Assembly (NCBI GenBank): GCA_017557475.1
Contig: JAFYYO010000323.1
Span: 1 to 5,857 of the forward strand
Reading direction: 5' to 3'
From: Bacteroidaceae bacterium
Lineage (GTDB): Bacteria > Bacteroidota > Bacteroidia > Bacteroidales > Bacteroidaceae
DNA length: 5,857 nt
Part shown: one piece after another, positions 1 to 5,857 of the stretch
Position numbering within the stretch: the first letter of the stretch is position 1
Layout: every line of letters begins with the position of its first letter
Translations under genes and position numbers: made by a program
Notes under the pieces: model-generated
What the model saw: only the letters and a program-made list of their open reading frames with translations
What the model was told of the DNA's origin: nothing
Database searches by the model: none

Positions 1-238
1 AGCAGACATCTGGATTATCAAGCATCATGGCAATCTCGATCGCAAGCAGATGGTTTCCGACACTCCCCTGTTGGCAAGCATCAAGGCACCCATTTGGTGG
101 TGCGACACTTCCACTACCCTACTCTACGAGGAAACGCCTTTTCATCCGGAACGCCTGCTCGAGAACCTTATCTCTATTCTTCATCCCGAACTTGAGATAA
201 AAGCAGAATACACCTACTTTAAGCCGCCAAACGAATGA
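1..238 (+). CDS. ABC transporter periplasmic substrate-binding protein, C-terminal end (partial at 5' side)
   Basis: The reading frame is open from the left edge (codons begin at position 2) to TGA at 236-238, giving 78 visible residues. The gene starts outside the window, so the Met at position 50 is internal. The visible part starts ADIWII, has an IKAPIWWCDTST strand region, and ends with FHPERLLENL followed by ILHPELEI. The 'P-F-H-P-E-x-L-L ... I-L-H-P-E-L' tail is characteristic of the BtuF/FecB/TroA-like (class III) binding proteins that work with FecCD permeases; the family binds cobalamin, heme or ferric siderophores in the periplasm. The stop overlaps the permease start by ATGA, which supports translational coupling and a dedicated partnership. 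The ligand cannot be inferred because the ligand-binding N-terminal lobe is missing. Confidence 0.85.
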   Translation, partial: ADIWIIKHHGNLDRKQMVSDTPLLASIKAPIWWCDTSTTLLYEETPFHPERLLENLISILHPELEIKAEYTYFKPPNE

Positions 239-1245
239 AATACAAGCTCAAACTCCTGGCTCTTGCTCTCGTCGTCCTTTCCATTGCGAATGTGCTTTGG
301 GGTTCGCTCGACATTCCCGTCAAGGATGTTTGGCAAATCCTTTGTGGAAAGGAGATTGAAGGGCATCCTGCCTGGAGCATAATCGTGTTGCAAGGACGCG
401 TGCCTCAGATGCTTACGGCTCTGTTTACAGGAACTGCTCTTGGCACCTGCGGCTTGCTCCTTCAGACGGCTTTCCGCAACCCTCTGGCAGGTCCTTCCAT
501 ACTTGGAATTGATGCAGGTGCAAACCTCGGCGTGGCTATCGTTCTCCTGCTCCTCAGCGGAACTGCTACCATCGGCAGTCTGACTATTGGCGGACACCTG
601 CTTGTCGTGACAGCTGCCATGATAGGAGCCCTTGCCATAATGGCTTTGCTGATGCTTCTGAGCAAGCTGTTGCGCAGTCAGGTAATGCTTCTCATAACGG
701 GCGTTATCATCAGTTATGTGACGAGCAGCATCATCCAGCTCCTAAACTACTCGGCGACGGAACAGGGCGTCCACAGCTTCGTCATCTGGGGCATGGGCAA
801 CTTCGCTTCCGTAGGCATAGAGCGACTGCCCGTCTTCCTCGTGCTTTCCATCATCGGATTGATTCTAGCACTCCTGCTCATCAAGCCTCTCGACGCCCTG
901 CTTCTTGGCGACAGATATGCCGAGAACTTAGGCATCAGGATAGGAAGAGTCAGGCAGATGCTCTTGTTCGTCACAGGCCTACTCACAGCCACTACAACAG
1001 CCTTCTGCGGACCGATAGCCTTCATCGGACTTGCCGTGCCGCATTTGGCTCGACTCACACTCGGAACAGCTTGGCACAGGACACTCATGCCTGCCACGAT
1101 GCTTATCGGAGCGAACCTGGCACTCGTCTGCAACCTACTGAGCACCCTGCCTCGCGACGGCAGCATCATCCCGATTAGCGTCATCACACCACTCATTGGC
1201 GCACCAGTTGTCTTACACGTCATTTTAAAACAAAAATCAAATTAA
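235..1245 (+). CDS. FecCD-family ABC transporter permease (BtuC/FecD-like)
   Basis: Inner-membrane permease that would form the dimeric channel of a cobalamin, heme or iron-siderophore importer. At 336 aa it has the usual family length. The sequence is hydrophobic almost throughout, with a first membrane segment at about residues 5-23; about ten helices are expected for the family. Diagnostic blocks are visible. RVPQMLTALFTGTALG is followed by NPLAGPSILGIDAGAN (from residue 82). GPIAFIGLAVPHLAR (residues 259-273) is the FecCD hallmark near the ATPase-coupling region. The C-terminus has SVITPLIGAPVVLHVIL. The ATG at 235 overlaps the upstream stop as ATGA, which fixes the start. The stop is one nucleotide before the GH20 start. 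The transported ligand is not determinable; the cognate ATPase is the gene at 2836, beyond the hexosaminidase. Confidence 0.93.
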   Translation: MKYKLKLLALALVVLSIANVLWGSLDIPVKDVWQILCGKEIEGHPAWSIIVLQGRVPQMLTALFTGTALGTCGLLLQTAFRNPLAGPSILGIDAGANLGVAIVLLLLSGTATIGSLTIGGHLLVVTAAMIGALAIMALLMLLSKLLRSQVMLLITGVIISYVTSSIIQLLNYSATEQGVHSFVIWGMGNFASVGIERLPVFLVLSIIGLILALLLIKPLDALLLGDRYAENLGIRIGRVRQMLLFVTGLLTATTTAFCGPIAFIGLAVPHLARLTLGTAWHRTLMPATMLIGANLALVCNLLSTLPRDGSIIPISVITPLIGAPVVLHVILKQKSN

Positions 1246-1246
1246 T
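1221..1246 (+). promoter_or_regulatory. A/T-rich translation-initiation region before the GH20 gene
   Basis: The last codons of the permease and the single intergenic base form a run of mostly A and T directly before ATG 1247, with no Shine-Dalgarno-like purine motif. Bacteroidota usually start translation this way, with an unstructured A-rich leader. I saw no Bacteroidota-type promoter (TTTG around -33, TAnnTTTG around -7) here, so an internal promoter is not supported and co-transcription is more likely. Confidence 0.4.
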
Positions 1247-2839
1247 ATGAACAAGCGATTATTAACCCTTCTCTTTTCGGCTTTCTGCTTGAGTGCAGCT
1301 GCAGAAGTCAATTTTCAAGTTATTCCCTTGCCACAGCAAATCAGTCTTGACAAGAGTGGACAGTTTTTTACTCTTTCCGAAGGCATGAAGATTGGCTATC
1401 CTGCCGACAATGCGCAGATGAAACGTAATGCCGAGTTTGCTGCCGAATACCTGAATCTTTCTCTTTTAGAAGCTGGCAAGAAAGGTGCCGACGTCAACCT
1501 GACGCTTGGACTCAAGAGCAGCAATCCCGACGACTACGCCATCTCGGTTAACAAGAAAGGCATCACCATTCAGGGAGCCAGCGAGAGCGGTGTCTTCTAC
1601 GGCATACAGACACTTCGAAAGAGCATCATGAACGAGACAGGCGAGATTCGTCTTCCCTATGCCTGGGTATGCGGTTCGCCACGCTTCGGCTATCGCGGCA
1701 CAATGCTCGACTGCGCCCGCCACTTCTTCCCCGTTCCCTTCATCAAGAAGTTCATCGACATCCTCGCCCTGCACGGCATCAACCGTTTTCACTGGCACCT
1801 GACGGAAGACCAAGGCTGGCGTTTCGAGGTGAAGACTTTGCCCGAGCTTGCACATAAAGCCAGCGTGCGTCCCTGCACCATCATTGGCAAGAACCTCGGC
1901 CTCTCCGACCCCGACAATACCCTCTATGACGACACGCCCGAGACAGGCTACTATACACAGGAGGAGATGCGCGACATCGTTGCATACGCTGCTGAGCGTT
2001 ACATCACAATTGTTCCAGAGATTGACCTGCCCGGCCACATGATTGCTGCCCTGAGCGTCTATCCTGAACTTGGCTGCACCGGTGGTCCCTACAAGGTTTG
2101 GGGCAGATGGGGTGTGGCAGACGATGTGCTCTGTGCCGGCAATCCCAAGACCTTGGAGTTCCTCAAGACTGTCTATGGCGAGCTTTGCGACATCTTCCCC
2201 AGCAAGCTGATTCACATCGGAGGCGACGAGTGTCCGCGTGTCCGTTGGAAGAGTTGCCCCAAGTGTCAGGCGAAGATGAAAGAACTCGGACTGCAGAAAG
2301 AGGCAGAGCTGCAGACCTATATCAATAAGGAAATGGAAGCGTTCCTTGCACAGCGTGGCCGTCAGATAATCGGCTGGGACGAGACGCTCGAAGGAGGACT
2401 CAGCGAGAACGCTGCTGTGATGAGCTGGCGCGGATACAACGGTGGGAAAGCTGCCGCAAAGCTCCATCATCAGGTCGTTATGACGCCCACCGACAACTGC
2501 TACATCGACTACTATCAGCTCAAGAATCACGACAAACAGCCCCTTGCCATCGGAGGTTATCTGCCTCTAAGCAAAGTGTATGCCATGGAGCCTGTTCCCG
2601 CGGATTTGACACCCGAGGAAGGCAAGTACATCATGGGAGCACAGTGTAACCTTTGGACAGAATATGTCGTCAGCCCCGACCACGCAGAATACATGCTGCT
2701 GCCCCGACTGGCAGCCATGAGCGAAGTGCAGTGGCTCAAGCCCGAGGCGAAGAACTACGAGCAGTTCCTGGAGCGACTCCCTGCACTCGAGCAAATCTAC
2801 CGTCGGCTCGGCTATAAATTCTGTACGGCTCACGAATGA
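1247..2839 (+). CDS. Secreted GH20 beta-N-acetylhexosaminidase
   Basis: Exo-glycosidase expected to remove terminal beta-linked GlcNAc or GalNAc by substrate-assisted catalysis. The 530-aa protein begins with a signal peptide (KR at 3-4, hydrophobic core, likely cleavage after the alanines at 17-19). No acceptable lipobox is seen, so it is probably periplasmic or exported rather than a lipoprotein. Residues about 22-145 match the GH20b N-terminal domain (IPLPQ start). The TIM barrel follows, with Arg150 in GYRG, HWHLTEDQGWR (182-192), EIDLPGH (258-264), and the catalytic pair Asp327-Glu328 in HIGGDE. GWDE (376-379), MSWRG (392-396) and NLWTEY (468-473) supply aromatic residues of the -1 pocket. 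All key residues are present and no extra C-terminal module is seen. It starts 1 nt after the permease stop and its stop overlaps the ATPase start (ATGA), so it is embedded in the transporter operon. The exact substrate is unknown. Confidence 0.95.
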   Translation: MNKRLLTLLFSAFCLSAAAEVNFQVIPLPQQISLDKSGQFFTLSEGMKIGYPADNAQMKRNAEFAAEYLNLSLLEAGKKGADVNLTLGLKSSNPDDYAISVNKKGITIQGASESGVFYGIQTLRKSIMNETGEIRLPYAWVCGSPRFGYRGTMLDCARHFFPVPFIKKFIDILALHGINRFHWHLTEDQGWRFEVKTLPELAHKASVRPCTIIGKNLGLSDPDNTLYDDTPETGYYTQEEMRDIVAYAAERYITIVPEIDLPGHMIAALSVYPELGCTGGPYKVWGRWGVADDVLCAGNPKTLEFLKTVYGELCDIFPSKLIHIGGDECPRVRWKSCPKCQAKMKELGLQKEAELQTYINKEMEAFLAQRGRQIIGWDETLEGGLSENAAVMSWRGYNGGKAAAKLHHQVVMTPTDNCYIDYYQLKNHDKQPLAIGGYLPLSKVYAMEPVPADLTPEEGKYIMGAQCNLWTEYVVSPDHAEYMLLPRLAAMSEVQWLKPEAKNYEQFLERLPALEQIYRRLGYKFCTAHE

Positions 2840-3573
2840 TTGAACTCCGTCATCTCACTGTAGGCTACGGCACGAAAGCCGTTCTGTCCGACATTTGCCA
2901 GACGCTCGAGGCAGGCCGTCTGGTTTGTCTACTTGGCTCGAATGGCGTTGGCAAGAGCACACTCCTGCGCACCCTCGCAGGCTTCCTGCAGCCGCTCTCA
3001 GGCAAAGTTTTGCTCGGAGGCAAGGACATCTCTACCCTCTCCCTTTCCGAGCGCAGCAAAGCCGTTTCTGTGGTGCTAACGGAGCGTGTGGAAGTGCCGT
3101 ACATGAAAGTCCGCGACCTCGTCGGGATGGGACGCTCGCCCTATACAGGTTTCTTCGGAACGCTTACGAAAGAGGACAAAACAATCGTCAGCGAAGCCAT
3201 CGAAATGGTTGGGATTGCAGACCTCGAAGAGCGCACTATCGACACCTTGAGCGACGGAGAGCGGCAGAAAGCCATGCTCGCCAAAGCCCTTGCCCAGCAG
3301 ACGCCCGTCATCCTGCTCGACGAGCCCACAGCCTTCCTCGATTTCCACGCCAAGATAAGCACGCTCAGGCTGATGCTCAAGCTTGCTCACGAAACAGGCA
3401 AGACCATCCTCATGAGCACCCACGATGTCGAGATGGCGCTCCGCCTCAGCGATTTGCTTTGGATAGTTCAGGACGGCAAGATACAGACAGGCACAACAGT
3501 TTCCCTCACCGAAAGCGGCATACTCCGTCAGTTCCTCGGCGACGAAGCCATCAGTATGCAAACGAGAAAATGA
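2836..3573 (+). CDS. ABC transporter ATP-binding protein (FecE/BtuD-like)
   Basis: Cytoplasmic ATPase that would power the FecCD-type importer encoded upstream. The 245-aa length is normal. Visible motifs: A-loop Tyr11; Walker A GSNGVGKST (34-42, Lys40); signature LSDGERQK (138-145); Walker B VILLDEPT (158-165, with Asp162 and catalytic Glu163); D-loop FLD; and switch His196 in STHDVEM. The signature has Asp where the consensus has the first Gly of LSGGE. The Q-loop region reads VVLTERVEVPYM with no obvious Gln. From memory both are usual in Bacteroidota homologues, so I do not read them as inactivation. The start is fixed by the ATGA overlap with the GH20 stop. Separation from the permease by a hexosaminidase gene is the odd part. 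The ligand may be cobalamin, heme or ferric siderophore. Confidence 0.93.
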   Translation: MIELRHLTVGYGTKAVLSDICQTLEAGRLVCLLGSNGVGKSTLLRTLAGFLQPLSGKVLLGGKDISTLSLSERSKAVSVVLTERVEVPYMKVRDLVGMGRSPYTGFFGTLTKEDKTIVSEAIEMVGIADLEERTIDTLSDGERQKAMLAKALAQQTPVILLDEPTAFLDFHAKISTLRLMLKLAHETGKTILMSTHDVEMALRLSDLLWIVQDGKIQTGTTVSLTESGILRQFLGDEAISMQTRK

Positions 3574-3599
3574 GAAGCTAGAAAGTCAGAAAAGCGGAA

Positions 3600-3774
3600 A
3601 ATCACTTTATGGACAGGAACAGCTTTTCAGTAGTTTCGACGCGGTAAAGAAGAGATAATAATTCATTTATTATCTATTATTTATATTATTAATAATATTA
3701 ATAATAACACTCTATTAATAATCTTATAGAGATGTCCATTTACCGTCACTTTCGCTTCCTGTCTATAAGTGATT
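3600..3774. repeat. Nested inverted repeat with A/T-rich core (possible MITE-like element or structured terminator)
   Basis: The outer arms are 3600-3619 and 3756-3774. They pair over 19 positions with one bulged base (3608) and one G·U-compatible pair (3611/3764). Inside, GAC+GGTAAA (3638-3640, 3643-3648) pairs with TTTACC+GTC (3739-3747), leaving a 2-nt bulge. Three hairpins sit within that: AGATAATAA/TTATTATCT (3653-3661/3667-3675, loop 5); TATTATTAAT/ATTAATAATA (3684-3693/3697-3706, loop 3); and CTCTAT/ATAGAG (3710-3715/3726-3731, loop 10). The whole can fold as a multibranched structure on either strand. I see no target-site duplication flanking the outer arms. It could be a miniature inverted-repeat element, a bidirectional terminator or a structured RNA; the sequence shows only the symmetry. 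Confidence 0.6.
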
Positions 3775-3794
3775 ATCTGATTAACTGATTATCT
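3770..3794. repeat. 8-bp tandem repeat (TGATTATC / TGATTAAC / TGATTATC)
   Basis: Three head-to-tail 8-bp units occupy 3770-3777, 3778-3785 and 3786-3793, followed by another T. The first and third are identical and the middle differs at one base. The first unit overlaps the end of the right arm of the nested inverted repeat. The left arm has no matching copies, so this array is on one side only. Function is unknown; three copies of so short a unit in A/T-rich DNA may be slippage. Confidence 0.6.
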
Positions 3795-3883
3795 CGCCCG
3801 CGCGGACGAAAGCTGTAAATCTCTCTCTCGTCGTTCTTGCGCTCCGTCAGTGCTCAGGCGGCATAGCCGGAGGTCAAACATCA

Positions 3884-3976
3884 CGTGTATCATTTGCAAA
3901 CGATGCGTGTATCATATGCGAATGACGCGTGTATCATATGCGAATGACGCGTGTATCATATGCGAATGACGCGTGT
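3884..3976. repeat. 22-bp direct tandem repeat, four units plus a 5-bp partial
   Basis: Units lie at 3884-3905, 3906-3927, 3928-3949 and 3950-3971 with no spacer. The last three are identical, each beginning CGTGTATCATATGCG and ending ATGACG. The first differs from them at four positions (11, 15, 18 and 21 of the unit). CGTGT at 3972-3976 restarts the unit and then diverges. Each identical unit carries the palindrome CATATG, and each junction between identical units makes ACGCGT. The 22-bp period is close to two helical turns, so copies would face the same side of the DNA. With no spacers this is not a CRISPR array. It could be a protein-binding array or a variable-number tandem repeat. Confidence 0.92.
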
Positions 3977-4067
3977 GTTGTTTTCATAAGACCCTAGGCA
4001 TCCTTTTTAGAGTGTGTCGAGAGGATTGAGAGGAAGTGCAAAGGTGCAAGAAATTCTTGACTTGTGA

Positions 4068-5857
4068 TTAATGTGCACCGTAGACCTCGATGTCGCCGAT
4101 ACGCACGTAGCCATCTATACCGCCGTTGGTGACATTCACTCGCACATATCGTGCCTCGACAGGCGTTATGGAGGCATCTGTCACAGGTGAGGTGTTGCTA
4201 ACGTATGTGCCTACAGTAGTCCATGCTTCGCCATCAAGACTAACTTCGACTGTGAAGTCGCGACTGTTGAGTTGTGGGTTCAATCCGCCTGCCTCAGCAT
4301 GACGCACTACGTATCGGCTTATCTGATAGGGCTCCTGGAAGTCCATCTGCACCCAACCCGTTCCGTCCTTGACTCCGGATATCCACATATATCCCTGTGA
4401 GGGCGACCCATTAGCCGCGTATTTGACATTTGTTTTGGACGCAGATGAAGTTATCGTCATATCCTGCAGCATAGTGAGGTTGAATGGCAAATGGTGAGCC
4501 TCGCTGTAATAGCTGAACCAGTGGTCGGCACGGACAATCTTCACATTACCTGGTGAGAGTGCGTTGAGTTTTGACCTCAAGCTGATGAGTTGGTCGGGAC
4601 CTAATTTCCAGACTTCAGCCTGACCTGTGACGAACATCGGCGCCGTGCCTGTGAAGTTCTTGATGTCACGGTTGAAGAAATCGGTTATTCCGCCTATGTC
4701 GCCGCGATAGCAGGGGAACTGAGGTGCGATGGGCAGCCAACCGGATTGTACGGCATAGGACAGCCTGCCTGATGATTTATCATAGTCGTTGATGGTGAGT
4801 CCGTAGAGGTAGGGGCAATTATCGGCAAAGGATTTGCGTTGTGCGGGACTGATGTTGTCCCAAATAGTGATGACTCGCAGTCCTGCCTTCTCGATGTAAC
4901 GTTGGGTGAGTTGAGCGTAGGGAGCAAGTAGCTTACTGGAATTTTCAGTAGCATAATAACATGAGTTGAGCGCATCGTATGGCATAGCATAGCCCATACC
5001 CGAAGGTCCGCAGACGAAGCAATCGTTTGTCGATGCCTTACCGTAATAATAGTTCAACATCGAAGGCGAAATGTCAGCCAAAGCTGGACTGATGGTCCAG
5101 TTCATGGGCATCTGCCCTCGACCGCTCTGCTCGAAAATCTTGGCCATAGCGTGCTGGCAGTACATGATATTATCACCATCGCTGATGTAAATGGTAGCAT
5201 ACACCTTGTTTTCCAACTTCGTACGCTTAGGCACAGGCGGAATTTTGATGTTTTTGCTGACAGCAGTATAGATGGAGGCATTCTCGAAGAAGTCGCCAGG
5301 CACGGTGGAAAGGCCGTACTTGGCAGTCTCGCCCACACCGGAGCGTTCTTCTGGCCACCAGCCCATAACAAAGTCGCGTCCAGGCGTCATAGCCCTGAGG
5401 AACTTGTCGAGCAACGTGCGTTCGTTTTTGGTTCCAGGGTCGAGCCACACACATGCCGAACCACAGGCGGCGCCGATGTCGTGCACATAAGGTATTTTAG
5501 GACGCTCGCTGATGAGCAGACGGTGGTTGCATCGACTCCAGTAGTTGTTGTAGAGATAATTGTACACACCCACTGTAGTAGTCATCGTAAGCGAGGTTAG
5601 GTCCACCTCAACAGGAAAGTCCATGCCGTTGGAGACAAGCTTGGCCTGAATCTCAGCAGTCACGGGAAGCAAGCGGTCCAGTCCGGCAATAGTAACAGCC
5701 AGGTTGGCATAATGTTCGGACTTCTCAGTACTATATAGTACCAAGCCATTGATTTCATCCTTAAACATCTTCACCAGATTATATGGAGAGGAGCTGGAAA
5801 TGGAAGAAATTGAGTCTTTGATCCAGTGTGCCGTAGGCCAAGTATCTCGTGGTTCCT
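4068..5857 (-). CDS. GxGYxYP-type putative glycoside hydrolase with C-terminal F5/8 type C domain (5' partial)
   Basis: The minus-strand frame ends at TAA (4068-4070) and stays open to the right edge (last full codon 5853-5855), giving 595 visible residues with no start. The GTG at 5774 is internal: in-frame codons continue upstream (EPRDTWPTAHWIKDS and on), so I extend past it. Two family marks are visible: YISDGDN (SDGDN at 5169-5183) and GPSGMGYAMP (4980-5009), matching the GxGYxYP motif with Met replacing its second Tyr. The last ~120 residues (about 4071-4430) resemble an F5/8 type C (discoidin, CBM32-like) domain: WVQMDFQEPYQISRYVV, then SRDFTVEVSLDGEAWTTVG, then ARYVRVNVT and IGDIEVYG. 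This module usually binds carbohydrate. The family is classed as putative glycoside hydrolase and I cannot name catalytic residues or substrate. Export is expected but the signal peptide would be off-window. It converges on the transporter operon, so it is a separate transcript. Confidence 0.85.
   Translation of the reverse strand, partial: EPRDTWPTAHWIKDSISSISSSSPYNLVKMFKDEINGLVLYSTEKSEHYANLAVTIAGLDRLLPVTAEIQAKLVSNGMDFPVEVDLTSLTMTTTVGVYNYLYNNYWSRCNHRLLISERPKIPYVHDIGAACGSACVWLDPGTKNERTLLDKFLRAMTPGRDFVMGWWPEERSGVGETAKYGLSTVPGDFFENASIYTAVSKNIKIPPVPKRTKLENKVYATIYISDGDNIMYCQHAMAKIFEQSGRGQMPMNWTISPALADISPSMLNYYYGKASTNDCFVCGPSGMGYAMPYDALNSCYYATENSSKLLAPYAQLTQRYIEKAGLRVITIWDNISPAQRKSFADNCPYLYGLTINDYDKSSGRLSYAVQSGWLPIAPQFPCYRGDIGGITDFFNRDIKNFTGTAPMFVTGQAEVWKLGPDQLISLRSKLNALSPGNVKIVRADHWFSYYSEAHHLPFNLTMLQDMTITSSASKTNVKYAANGSPSQGYMWISGVKDGTGWVQMDFQEPYQISRYVVRHAEAGGLNPQLNSRDFTVEVSLDGEAWTTVGTYVSNTSPVTDASITPVEARYVRVNVTNGGIDGYVRIGDIEVYGAH

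Larger units (their letters stand above)
3574..4067. other. Gene-free intergenic region between convergent genes
   Basis: This 494-bp gap lies between the stop of the ATPase (+) and the stop of the GxGYxYP gene (-), so terminators rather than promoters are expected. No credible protein gene is seen. Contents in order: a 7-bp inverted repeat GAAAAGC/GCTTTTC (3589-3595, 3622-3628) with a long loop; the nested A/T-rich inverted repeat at 3600-3774; the 8-bp repeat at 3770-3794; a G/C-rich stretch with an 8-bp palindrome CCGCGCGG (3798-3805); and the 22-bp tandem repeat at 3884-3976. A short inverted repeat CAAGAA-A-TTCTTG (4047-4059) sits just after the minus-strand stop. None has the compact G/C stem plus T-tract of a textbook intrinsic terminator. 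Composition shifts sharply along the region. Confidence 0.85.

Noticed and set aside
1280..1300. Lipoprotein signal around Cys14 of the GH20
   Set aside because: The residue before the Cys is Phe, which does not fit a lipobox; an ordinary signal peptide with Ala-rich cleavage site fits better.
1466..2530. 354-codon open frame on the minus strand, opposite the GH20 gene
   Set aside because: It lies wholly antisense to a gene with clear catalytic motifs and has no recognisable domain; long antisense frames arise from the codon bias of the coding strand.
3076..3561. 161-codon minus-strand frame opposite the ATPase
   Set aside because: It is antisense to a well-supported gene, with no family resemblance.
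2895..3581. 228-codon plus-strand frame overlapping the ABC ATPase
   Set aside because: Its Arg/Pro/His-rich composition is typical of an out-of-frame reading of a G/C-rich gene, and the ATPase frame carries all ABC motifs.
3600..3774. tRNA or tmRNA, suggested by the cloverleaf-like arrangement of stems
   Set aside because: The element is far too long for a tRNA, its hairpins are almost pure A/T, and there are no conserved T-arm or D-arm sequences or CCA end.
3789..3881. 30-codon minus-strand ORF in the intergenic gap
   Set aside because: It is too short and biased in composition (Arg/Glu), has no A-rich leader, and ends inside the 8-bp repeat; more likely part of a non-coding repeat than a gene.
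3884..3976. CRISPR array
   Set aside because: The 22-bp units abut directly with no spacers, and no cas genes are visible.
5151..5600. 149-codon plus-strand frame opposite the GxGYxYP gene
   Set aside because: It is antisense to the motif-bearing part of the GxGYxYP gene and shows no recognisable features.

Overview
The window looks like a gut or oral Bacteroidota genome, most likely Bacteroidales and perhaps Prevotellaceae. This is inferred from three things: no Shine-Dalgarno sequences, an A/T-rich leader before one start codon, and protein families typical of that group (FecCD/BtuCD-type importers with the LSDGERQ signature, secreted GH20 hexosaminidases, GxGYxYP proteins). The genus cannot be fixed from sequence alone.

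Positions 1-3573 (+ strand) form one tightly packed operon. It runs: the 3' end of a periplasmic metal-chelate/cobalamin-type substrate-binding protein; a complete FecCD-family permease (4-bp ATGA overlap with the previous gene); a complete secreted GH20 beta-N-acetylhexosaminidase (1-nt gap); and a complete ABC ATPase (4-bp ATGA overlap). The three transporter genes make a full importer for a TonB-dependent ligand such as cobalamin, heme or a ferric siderophore. The unusual point is the exo-glycosidase lying between the permease and its ATPase.

Positions 3574-4067 are a gene-free gap between convergent genes. It is unusually structured. It holds a roughly 175-bp nested inverted repeat with an A/T-rich core (3600-3774), three copies of an 8-bp repeat (3770-3794), a G/C-rich stretch, and a 22-bp tandem repeat with three identical copies plus one diverged copy (3884-3976).

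Positions 4068-5857 (- strand) hold most of a large GxGYxYP-type putative glycoside hydrolase ending in an F5/8 type C (CBM32-like) domain. Its N-terminus lies beyond the right edge. With the GH20, it suggests a region devoted to nutrient capture from complex or host glycans, though nothing visible shows the two are co-regulated. I found no RNA genes, IS elements, phage genes or CRISPR arrays.
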